Source: an uncultured Eubacteriales bacterium (GTDB lineage: Bacteria > Bacillota > Clostridia > Oscillospirales > Acutalibacteraceae). From it: DNA of 5,933 nt. The notes below the pieces were generated by a model. That model saw nothing but the letters and a program-made list of their open reading frames with translations. It made no database searches and was not told the DNA's origin. A program made the position numbers and the translations under genes. Shown piece by piece: positions 1-5,873 of this stretch; positions within the stretch are counted from its first letter, which is position 1, and every line of letters begins with the position of its first letter. The stretch lies in contig ONYV01000082.1 of assembly GCA_900322105.1 (NCBI GenBank), forward strand, positions 1-5,933, written 5' to 3'.

Positions 1-2
1 AT

Positions 3-101
3 CCCTCGACATACGTCAGTATGCCTTCGGAATTTCTGTACAATCTGACGAAAAATCTGACAGCGCATCTGCGGCACTATCTTTGTGCGGTATTGCCTTG
101 A
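3..101 (+). CDS. Possible 3' end of an upstream gene, product unknown
   Basis: A reading frame open from the window edge ends at TGA 99-101 and would encode the last 32 residues of a protein. It contains a helix-like stretch with a short NLTKNLT repeat, ending in LCAVLP. I favour this frame over the competing one (2-106, stop at 104-106) because it uses CTG, GAA, AAA and GCG codons as the good genes here do, but the choice is weak. No family is recognisable from so short a tail. No convincing terminator separates it from the next gene, although that gene has its own promoter. The stretch could also be non-coding. Confidence 0.25.
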   Translation, partial: PSTYVSMPSEFLYNLTKNLTAHLRHYLCAVLP

Positions 102-162
102 CCTGAGGGAAAGAGGAGAAAAGATCGGAAAGACCGAAACGAAAAACTTTGTGAAAAAAGGA

Positions 163-191
163 TTGTTATTAAAAAGTGATGATGTTATAAT
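163..191 (+). promoter_or_regulatory. Sigma-A-type promoter of the cinA-family gene
   Basis: The -35 element is TTGTTA (163-168). A 17-base spacer leads to a perfect -10 TATAAT (186-191). The spacer ends in TGT (183-185), giving the extended -10 TGn motif. Transcription would begin near 197-199, leaving a short leader of roughly 28 bases before the GTG start. Spacing and match to the housekeeping consensus are very good; the assignment rests on sequence only. Confidence 0.78.
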
Positions 192-211
192 AAGAGCAGA
201 AAATATTGTGA

Positions 212-217
212 AAGGAG
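212..217 (+). promoter_or_regulatory. Ribosome binding site deciding the GTG start at 226
   Basis: AAGGAG lies 8 bases before GTG 226-228. An ATG at 219-221 is nearer but sits in another frame and meets a stop codon after eight codons. The Shine-Dalgarno spacing and the conserved protein frame both select the GTG. Confidence 0.82.
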
Positions 218-225
218 AATGAATA

Positions 226-738
226 GTGGAGAAAACAAAGGCTGATGAGCTTGTCCGTTTGCTGAAGGAAAATGAGCTGAAAGCGGCAACGGCAGAGAGT
301 CTGACGGGCGGACTGATCTCTAAAAAGATCACGGAGATACCGGGCGCATCAATGGTGTTTGAATGCGGCATATGCTCCTATTCCAACCGCATCAAATCGC
401 AGATACTCGGCGTAAGCGTGCAGACACTGGCGCAGGAAACGGAGTACAGCGAAAAATGCGCAGAAGAGATGGCGCAGGGCGTGCGAAAATTATCGGGCGC
501 AGATATCGGCATTTCTACCACGGGGATCGCAGGACCCGGCGGCGGCACGGACGAAAAACCTGTCGGTACAGTATATGTCGGTGTCAGCACTGCGCATGAC
601 ACGGTCTGCTGCCGCTTGCAGCTTGACAGCAGTCTGAGCCGTGAAGAAATTCGGGAAGCGTCCGCAGAATCTGCGCTGAGCCTTGCCTGTCAAATGCTGT
701 GCAAATTGACGGAAACAAAGCAGGAAACCGACAAATAA
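226..738 (+). CDS. pncC: CinA C-terminal domain protein, predicted NMN amidohydrolase (PncC type)
   Basis: This 170-aa protein matches the C-terminal CinA domain, whose characterised members deamidate nicotinamide mononucleotide to nicotinate mononucleotide in the cytoplasm, recycling pyridine nucleotides. Visible family motifs are AESLTGG (23-29), SYSNRIKSQILGV (51-63), the helix AEEMAQGVR (79-87) and the glycine-rich TTGIAGPGGGTDEKPVGTV (98-116). Ser25, Tyr52, Lys57, Thr99 and Arg139 fall where, from memory, the family's active-site residues lie. The length fits stand-alone PncC (about 165 aa). The N-terminal molybdopterin-binding-like domain of full-length CinA (about 410 aa) is absent, and the start is set by a good Shine-Dalgarno before GTG, so this is not a truncation in view. 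The gene has its own promoter and is separated by 164 bases from the next, so it is probably monocistronic. Family assignment is secure; the exact substrate is inferred from homology. Confidence 0.93.
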   Translation: MEKTKADELVRLLKENELKAATAESLTGGLISKKITEIPGASMVFECGICSYSNRIKSQILGVSVQTLAQETEYSEKCAEEMAQGVRKLSGADIGISTTGIAGPGGGTDEKPVGTVYVGVSTAHDTVCCRLQLDSSLSREEIREASAESALSLACQMLCKLTETKQETDK

Positions 739-750
739 ACTAAATATTCA

Positions 751-771
751 AATAAAATCCATAATTTTATT
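751..771. repeat. AT-rich inverted repeat between pncC and malQ-glgP
   Basis: AATAAAAT (751-758) and ATTTTATT (764-771) are perfect reverse complements of 8 bases around a 5-base centre. The repeat starts 12 bases after the pncC stop codon and ends 21 bases before the -35 element of the next gene. It contains only A-T pairs and has no T-run after it, so it is a poor terminator. It could be an operator for a regulator of the downstream maltodextrin genes or simply chance in AT-rich DNA. Confidence 0.35.
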
Positions 772-792
772 GTAAAAAAGAGTGGAAAACTA

Positions 793-821
793 TTGATTAT
801 GAAAAAATATTATGTTAAAAT
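793..821 (+). promoter_or_regulatory. Sigma-A-type promoter of malQ-glgP
   Basis: The -35 element is TTGATT (793-798). A 17-base spacer leads to -10 TAAAAT (816-821), preceded by TGT (813-815), an extended -10. The predicted start near 827-829 gives a leader of about 75 bases. That leader begins with a small inverted repeat, ATGA (827-830) and TCAT (835-838) around GTAA, which might contribute to control. No convincing catabolite-response (cre) site was found. Confidence 0.75.
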
Positions 822-887
822 GTGTAATGAGTAATCATGTTATTATTATACTTATGCGAAAATGCAAAGAAACGATAATTTCAGATT

Positions 888-891
888 GGAG
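888..891 (+). promoter_or_regulatory. Ribosome binding site of malQ-glgP
   Basis: GGAG, within TTGGAGATGAT, resembles the extended anti-16S pairing AGGAGGTGAT with one mismatch, and ends 11 bases before ATG 903. The long spacing is close to that of the internal site at the malQ/glgP junction. An ATG at 892-894 overlaps the site but is not in the frame of the conserved MalQ N-terminus used here. Confidence 0.7.
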
Positions 892-902
892 ATGATTTTC
901 AA

Positions 903-3900
903 ATGGCAAGAAGTGCGGGCATCCTGATGCCCATTACCGCACTGCCGTCACCCTATGGCATTGGTACAATGGGTCAGGCGGCTTATGACTTCGTAGACTT
1001 TCTCAAGGCTTCGGGTCAGAAATACTGGCAGCTATTGCCTGTAGGTCCGACAAGCTATGGCGATTCTCCGTATCAGTCTTTCTCGACTTATGCAGGAAAT
1101 CCCTACCTCATCGACCTGGATATGCTCTGTGATGAGGAGCTTCTTTCAAAAGAAGATCTCCGCAAGATCGACTGGGGCAGCAACGAACAGTATGTTGACT
1201 ATGAGAAGATCTATAACGAGCGTTTCAAGGTGCTGCGTCAGGCTTACGAAAATTTCAAATCAAGAGATCAGCAGGAATACTGGGACTTCATGAGAGATGA
1301 AGATCGCTGGCTCACCGACTATGCGCTCTATATGGCAGTCAAAAAGCTCTTTGACGACAAGCCGTGGATCGATTGGCCCGATCACCTCATCAAGTACAGA
1401 AATCCCGATACCATCAACCATTACCTCAACTACCTCAACGAGGACGTCATGTTCTGGAAATTCGTTCAGTTCATCTTCTTCAAACAGTGGAGAGAACTGA
1501 AGCAGTATGCAAACGACAACGGCGTCCTGCTGTTTGGCGATATGCCCATCTATGTGGCAATGGACAGCGCCGATACATGGGCAAACCCCGATGTGTTCTG
1601 GCTGGATAACGAGCGCAGACCCGTCTGTGTGGCAGGCTGTCCTCCGGATTATTTCTCCGAAACAGGTCAGCTCTGGGGCAATCCGCTCTATGACTGGATC
1701 TATCTGGAAGAAACAGGATTTGACTGGTGGATCAGACGTGTCGAAGGCGTTGCCAAGATGTTTGACGTTACCAGGATCGACCATTTCAGAGCGTTCGACC
1801 AGTTCTATGCGATCCCCTACGGCGCAGAGACCGCTGTCAACGGCAAATGGATCGACGGTCCGAAAATGAAGTTCTTCAAGAGGCTCAAACAGCGTCTGGG
1901 AGATGTGCCGATCATCGCAGAAGACCTCGGCTTTATGACCGATGGCGTGAAGAAACTGTTGGCTGAATCCGGCTATCCCGGCATGAGGATCCTTGAATTT
2001 GCTTTCGATTCACGCTCCAACAACGACTATCTGCCGCATAACTATACACGCAACAGCGTCTGCTATACAGGTACTCATGACAACGACACCATCATGGGCT
2101 GGCTCAAGAACGCAAAGCAGAAGGACAGAGAATTTGCAATGCAGTACTGCAACCTGAACAAGACAGAGGGATATAACTGGGGCTTTATCCGCACCGCCTA
2201 TGCCAGCGTCAGCGATTATGCGATCGTTCAGATGCAGGATATTCTCGGTCTTGGCAGCGAAGCCAGAATGAACGAGCCTTCTACTCTTGGCAATAACTGG
2301 ACATGGAGAATGAAGGCAGGCGCAATCACACCCGTAATTTCTAAAAAGCTCTATAATTTGTCTAAAATTTACAGAAGGCTGGAGGATGACAAGAAGATGA
2401 ATAAGAATGCCATTATCGACAATCTCGTGCTGACTGCTAAGAACGAGTATTGTAAAGAGCTGAACGAGCTTTCTCCTGCTGAGCTGCACGACGCACTCGG
2501 CAAGGCTATGATGGGCTCTATCTCTGAAAGATGGGCAGACAGCAAAAAGAACCACGCAGAGCACAGACGCGCTTACTACCTCTCGGCAGAATTTCTGATG
2601 GGTCGTATGATGTACAACAACCTCTATGCGATGGGCGTTCTGGAGCATACAAAGAAGCTGCTTGCCGAAAAAGGTGTTGACATCAATGTGTTTGAAGAAA
2701 TTGACGATGCGGCTCTCGGTAACGGCGGTCTTGGCAGACTGGCGGCCTGCTTCCTCGATTCCGCAGCAACACACGACGTTCCGCTTGACGGCTACGGCAT
2801 CCGCTATAAGTACGGTCTGTTCAAGCAGGAGATCCGTGACGGCTTCCAGGTAGAGGTTGCTGACGATTGGCAGCGCTTCGGTGATCCGTGGTGCATCAAG
2901 AGAGCAGAAGATACGGTAGAGGTCAAGTTTGCTGACCAGACCGTAAAGGCTGTTCCTTATGATATGGCTATCATCGGTTATGGCACAGATAATATCAATA
3001 CGCTCCGTCTGTGGGAGGCTGAGGCGGTTTCCGACTTCAACTTCCTCGAGTTCAACGCTTGTCAGTATGACGCTGCTGTAAAAGAAAAGAATGCTGCCGA
3101 GAATATCTCAAAGGTACTCTATCCGAACGACAACAGCTACGAAGGCAAGGTGCTCAGACTCAAGCAGCAGTATTTCTTCTCTTCTGCGTCCCTGCAGGAT
3201 ATCCTGAAGAGATACAAGGCAAGACACGGCACAGACTTCTCACAGTTTGCAAACGAAACAGTGATCCAGCTCAACGATACCCATCCCACCATTTCTATTC
3301 CTGAGCTTGTCAGACTGCTGACAAACGAGGGCTGCGACTTTGACTGGGCGCTGGGCGTTGCTCGTCAGACATTTGCATACACGAACCACACCGTTATGCA
3401 GGAGGCTCTTGAAAAGTGGAGCATCGACCTGATGAAGAGCATCATTCCTGATGTTTATGAGATCATCGTAAAGATCAACGACCGTCTGGTAGGTGAGCTG
3501 ACCGCAAGAGGTTATGCAGAGCCGATCGGAAAGGTCAAGAAGGGCGAAACACCCAAGACAAAGATGGACAATATGCTCATCATCGACGGCGAGCGCGTTC
3601 ATATGGCACGTATGGCAACATACTGCTCAAGCTACGTCAACGGTGTTGCGGCAATCCATACACAGATCCTCAAGGACGACACTCTCAAAGAGTGGTATGA
3701 GCTGTATCCCGAGCGTTTCCAGAACAAGACAAACGGCGTAACACAGCGCCGCTGGCTGGGTCTTTGCAACCCCGAGCTGTCTGAGTTCATCACCGACCTC
3801 ATCGGCAAGAAGTGGGTCAGAAACCTTGATGACCTCAAGCGTCTGGAAGGCAAGATCAATGACGAAACAGTTGACAAGTTCAACGGTATCAAATATCAGA

Positions 3901-4790
3901 AGAAGAAAGAGCTTGCTGAGTTTATTCAGAAGCATGACGGCGTATGGATCAATCCTGACTTCATGTTTGACATTCAGGTAAAGCGTCTGCATGAGTACAA
4001 GAGACAGCTCATGAATGCATTCTCCATCATGGCGATCTATTTCCGTCTGAAGGAAGGCAAGCTGCCGAACTTCACCCCGACTGCGTTCATTTTCGGCGCA
4101 AAGGCTGCTCCGGGTTATGCAAGAGCAAAGGCGATCATCAAGTACATCAACGAGATCGCAAATCTTGTTAATAACGATCCTGAAGTAAACCAGAAGATGA
4201 AAGTCGTATTCGTATCCAACTACAATGTATCTTACGCTGAGAAGATCATTCCTGCTGCGGATATCCACGAGCAGATCTCTACCGCAGGCACAGAGGCTTC
4301 CGGTACCAGCAACATGAAGTTCATGATCAACGGTGCAGTGACGATCGGTACATGGGACGGCGCTAACATCGAGATCGCTGAGCAGGCAGGCATTGAGAAC
4401 GAATATATCTTCGGCGCAAGAGTGGAAGAGATCAACGAAATCAAAGACACTTACGATCCCAAGAAGCTGTATGAAGAAAACGGCGAGATGAAGAGAGTCA
4501 TCGACACCCTGATCGACGGTCGTTTCACAGACGGCGGCAAGACAGGCGAAGGATCTTTCAAAGAGCTGCATGATTCTCTGCTCGAAGGTACTCACTGGCA
4601 TCAGGCTGACCATTACTTCATCCTCAGAGACCTGCCCGAGTACATTGAGACGAAGATCCGTGTCAACAGAGAATATCAGGACAGACGCGGATTTGCAAGA
4701 AAGTGCCTGATGAACACTGCAAACTCAGGTCAGTTCTCATCCGACCGCACCATCCTGCAATATGCTACAGAGCTGTGGAAAGTTAAGTGA
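903..4790 (+). CDS. malQ-glgP: Fused 4-alpha-glucanotransferase (MalQ) and glycogen/maltodextrin phosphorylase (GlgP/MalP)
   Basis: A single 1295-aa cytoplasmic protein holds two complete enzymes of alpha-glucan breakdown. Residues 1 to ~490 are GH77 amylomaltase, which transfers maltodextrin segments. Motifs seen are GDMPIYV (212-218), the substrate loop PPDYFSETGQLWGNPLY (247-263), RIDHFR with nucleophile Asp293, AEDLG with acid/base Glu340, and THDND with third Asp393. Residues 499-1295 are GT35 phosphorylase, which releases glucose-1-phosphate. Motifs are YLSAEFLMGR (559-568), LGNGGLGRL (605-613), LNDTHP (790-795), NGVTQRRWL (944-952), VKRLHEYKRQ (1026-1035) and the pyridoxal-phosphate site EASGTSNMKF with Lys1139. 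Both parts are near normal family length (about 490 and 797 aa) and all key residues are present, so both should be active. The linker, RRLEDDKK, is very short. A dedicated promoter lies upstream and a strong terminator downstream, so it is a one-gene unit. Usually these are two genes, as in malPQ; a missing base near 2375-2387 could explain the fusion. Confidence 0.95.
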   Translation: MARSAGILMPITALPSPYGIGTMGQAAYDFVDFLKASGQKYWQLLPVGPTSYGDSPYQSFSTYAGNPYLIDLDMLCDEELLSKEDLRKIDWGSNEQYVDYEKIYNERFKVLRQAYENFKSRDQQEYWDFMRDEDRWLTDYALYMAVKKLFDDKPWIDWPDHLIKYRNPDTINHYLNYLNEDVMFWKFVQFIFFKQWRELKQYANDNGVLLFGDMPIYVAMDSADTWANPDVFWLDNERRPVCVAGCPPDYFSETGQLWGNPLYDWIYLEETGFDWWIRRVEGVAKMFDVTRIDHFRAFDQFYAIPYGAETAVNGKWIDGPKMKFFKRLKQRLGDVPIIAEDLGFMTDGVKKLLAESGYPGMRILEFAFDSRSNNDYLPHNYTRNSVCYTGTHDNDTIMGWLKNAKQKDREFAMQYCNLNKTEGYNWGFIRTAYASVSDYAIVQMQDILGLGSEARMNEPSTLGNNWTWRMKAGAITPVISKKLYNLSKIYRRLEDDKKMNKNAIIDNLVLTAKNEYCKELNELSPAELHDALGKAMMGSISERWADSKKNHAEHRRAYYLSAEFLMGRMMYNNLYAMGVLEHTKKLLAEKGVDINVFEEIDDAALGNGGLGRLAACFLDSAATHDVPLDGYGIRYKYGLFKQEIRDGFQVEVADDWQRFGDPWCIKRAEDTVEVKFADQTVKAVPYDMAIIGYGTDNINTLRLWEAEAVSDFNFLEFNACQYDAAVKEKNAAENISKVLYPNDNSYEGKVLRLKQQYFFSSASLQDILKRYKARHGTDFSQFANETVIQLNDTHPTISIPELVRLLTNEGCDFDWALGVARQTFAYTNHTVMQEALEKWSIDLMKSIIPDVYEIIVKINDRLVGELTARGYAEPIGKVKKGETPKTKMDNMLIIDGERVHMARMATYCSSYVNGVAAIHTQILKDDTLKEWYELYPERFQNKTNGVTQRRWLGLCNPELSEFITDLIGKKWVRNLDDLKRLEGKINDETVDKFNGIKYQKKKELAEFIQKHDGVWINPDFMFDIQVKRLHEYKRQLMNAFSIMAIYFRLKEGKLPNFTPTAFIFGAKAAPGYARAKAIIKYINEIANLVNNDPEVNQKMKVVFVSNYNVSYAEKIIPAADIHEQISTAGTEASGTSNMKFMINGAVTIGTWDGANIEIAEQAGIENEYIFGARVEEINEIKDTYDPKKLYEENGEMKRVIDTLIDGRFTDGGKTGEGSFKELHDSLLEGTHWHQADHYFILRDLPEYIETKIRVNREYQDRRGFARKCLMNTANSGQFSSDRTILQYATELWKVK
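2381..2399 (+). promoter_or_regulatory. Internal ribosome binding site and ATG at the malQ/glgP junction
   Basis: GGAGG (2381-2385) lies 11 bases before an in-frame ATG (2397-2399) that encodes Met499, exactly where a normal stand-alone glycogen phosphorylase would begin (MNKNAIIDNL). The 797 residues from here match a complete phosphorylase. In a neighbouring frame TGA 2387-2389 overlaps this site, as a normal end of malQ would. The site may allow separate translation of the phosphorylase from the same mRNA, or may be a relic of the unfused genes. Confidence 0.55.
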
Positions 4791-4823
4791 TCTACTCATT
4801 CAACATCCCTGAAACGTAATTTT

Positions 4824-4856
4824 CCCCCGACATTCTTCGGAGTGTCGGGGGTTTTT
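4824..4856 (+). terminator. Strong intrinsic terminator after malQ-glgP
   Basis: A 12-bp stem (4824-4835 with 4840-4851) begins with five C-G pairs and contains one T-G wobble. It closes on a TTCG tetraloop flanked by C and G, the very stable cUUCGg fold, and is followed by TTTTT (4852-4856). It starts 33 bases after the malQ-glgP stop codon. The opposite strand lacks a T-run after the stem, so it acts on the + strand only. Confidence 0.95.
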
Positions 4857-4931
4857 GCGTACACTTTGTGAGATATTTTGTATGAAAATGACAAATCTTT
4901 CCTTCCGCCCCCTCCACACACCTTCACCATA

Positions 4932-4960
4932 TTGAAAAATCCATCCCCCTATGCTAAAAT
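4932..4960 (+). promoter_or_regulatory. Sigma-A-type promoter of the membrane zinc-ribbon protein gene
   Basis: The -35 element is TTGAAA (4932-4937). A 17-base spacer leads to -10 TAAAAT (4955-4960), preceded by TGC (4952-4954), an extended -10. Transcription should start near 4966-4968, about 60 bases before ATG 5028. Its position rules out the earlier in-frame ATG at 4878 as the start of the protein. Confidence 0.8.
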
Positions 4961-4995
4961 ATCCTCATACGGCGGCAGCTTGCCGCATGAATTTT
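4956..4995 (+). promoter_or_regulatory. Imperfect dyad over the transcription start region (hairpin or operator)
   Basis: The core is a perfect inverted repeat, GCGGCA (4972-4977) and TGCCGC (4981-4986), around GCT. Outside it, TCAT (4965-4968) matches ATGA (4987-4990) and AAAAT (4956-4960) matches ATTTT (4991-4995), with unpaired bases only on the left arm. The core sits at the 5' end of the predicted mRNA, where it could form an RNA hairpin; as DNA it spans the -10 box and start site like an operator. No T-run follows, so it is not a terminator. Confidence 0.5.
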
Positions 4996-5014
4996 CAAAG
5001 TGCGTTGTGCATTC

Positions 5015-5020
5015 GGGAGG
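5015..5020 (+). promoter_or_regulatory. Ribosome binding site deciding the ATG at 5028
   Basis: GGGAGG lies 7 bases before ATG 5028-5030, the best-placed Shine-Dalgarno in the window. Together with the promoter at 4932-4960, it fixes the start, dropping 50 residues from the longest possible frame. Confidence 0.85.
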
Positions 5021-5027
5021 AATAGAT

Positions 5028-5873
5028 ATGGCAACATTTATGAAACAGTTTCAGTCCATTGGTTTTGGACTGGATCAGCAGACGGTGACCGGCTATCGGA
5101 AGGTAGACGGATTTTGTTTTACCGTCAGAATAGACGTCAACAGAAAAATGTATACGGTGTCGGTGCCGTGTGCGGTGCATCGTGAAGAGGATGCAAGGAA
5201 TATGAACGCTGCTTTTCAGCAGTTTGCCGCAGAACGTAAAAAGATGGTGAAGTCCGCTTTTTATGACGGCAGACAGATCAGTATCTGCTATCAGTCAAAA
5301 GAGCTTACGATCAATATTATGGACGGCACAAAGGAAGCGGTGGATGCTTGTATGTATTATATCCGTCAGTACAGCGCCGTACCGATCTGTCCTGTGTGCG
5401 GCAGGGCGATAGATACCAATATCTATGCGGTAGAAAATGCAGTGAATGCCATGTGCGGCGACTGTTTCCTGAATGCGCAGAGAAAGGTGTCAGACAGCAG
5501 CTCATCCGAACAGCGCAGGGTGGAGAATGTGCCGCTCGGCATTGTCGGAGCGATCCTCGGCGGTCTGGCAGGCGCTGTATTGTGGGTGCTGTTCTCTCTC
5601 ATGGGCAGGATCGTGATCATCGCAGGCGCATTGTCGGCTCTTGCAGGATATCTTCTGTATAAGAAGCTGGCATGCAAGATCTCGAAAAAGGGACTGATAT
5701 TGTCGCTGGTGATCGCATTCATATTTTTGCTGATCGGAATGTATTTTGCCATCGGGCTGGACGTGATGAACGGTGTGAGGGAATATGGTGTTCATCTGAG
5801 TCTTGCGGAAGCGTTATGCACACAGCCCACAGACAGTAATTATCAAGATCGTAGAGCCATGCGGTGTCTATGA
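5028..5873 (+). CDS. Membrane protein with zinc-ribbon-like motif, function unknown
   Basis: The 281-aa product is not a family I can name. Residues 1-115 look like a soluble mixed alpha/beta domain with a charged helix (51-74). CPVCG (121-125) and CGDC (143-146) form a CX2C-X18-CX2C motif typical of a structural zinc ribbon. After a Ser-rich linker (about 155-160) come three predicted membrane segments at about 168-191, 194-211 and 222-244, separated by lysine-rich turns. There is no signal peptide, so the N-terminal domain is probably cytoplasmic. The gene has its own promoter and Shine-Dalgarno and is cut off from malQ-glgP by the terminator, so there is no operon link. From about residue 264 (CTQPTDSNYQDRRAMRCL) the sequence no longer looks like coding sequence, so the natural C-terminus may have been replaced. 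The start and overall architecture are well supported; function is unknown. Confidence 0.8.
   Translation: MATFMKQFQSIGFGLDQQTVTGYRKVDGFCFTVRIDVNRKMYTVSVPCAVHREEDARNMNAAFQQFAAERKKMVKSAFYDGRQISICYQSKELTINIMDGTKEAVDACMYYIRQYSAVPICPVCGRAIDTNIYAVENAVNAMCGDCFLNAQRKVSDSSSSEQRRVENVPLGIVGAILGGLAGAVLWVLFSLMGRIVIIAGALSALAGYLLYKKLACKISKKGLILSLVIAFIFLLIGMYFAIGLDVMNGVREYGVHLSLAEALCTQPTDSNYQDRRAMRCL

Noticed and set aside
10..23. Small hairpin CATAC / GTATG with a GTCA loop
   Set aside because: Only 5 bp, no T-run and probably inside coding sequence of the upstream gene; no role can be supported.
42..61. Direct repeat AATCTGAC occurring twice with a 12-base period
   Set aside because: Only two copies, explained by the NLTKNLT repeat in the possible upstream protein tail.
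125..137. Hairpin TCGG / CCGA with AAAGA loop as a terminator before pncC
   Set aside because: Four base pairs and no T-run following it.
869..882. GAAA-CGATAA-TTTC dyad as a catabolite-response (cre) site in the malQ-glgP leader
   Set aside because: Arms are only 4 bases and the match to the cre consensus is poor on both sides of the central CG.
2010..2774. Long minus-strand frame of 254 codons
   Set aside because: It lies opposite conserved MalQ and GlgP motifs, spans the domain junction, and its Cys/Val/His-rich translation is typical of antisense shadows.
3627..4613. Long minus-strand frame of 328 codons
   Set aside because: Fully opposite the most conserved part of glycogen phosphorylase, including the pyridoxal-phosphate site; a shadow with no recognisable motif.
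4878..5027. N-terminal extension of the membrane protein from ATG 4878
   Set aside because: The stretch contains the promoter and leader dyad, lacks a Shine-Dalgarno at 4878, and a strong one precedes ATG 5028.
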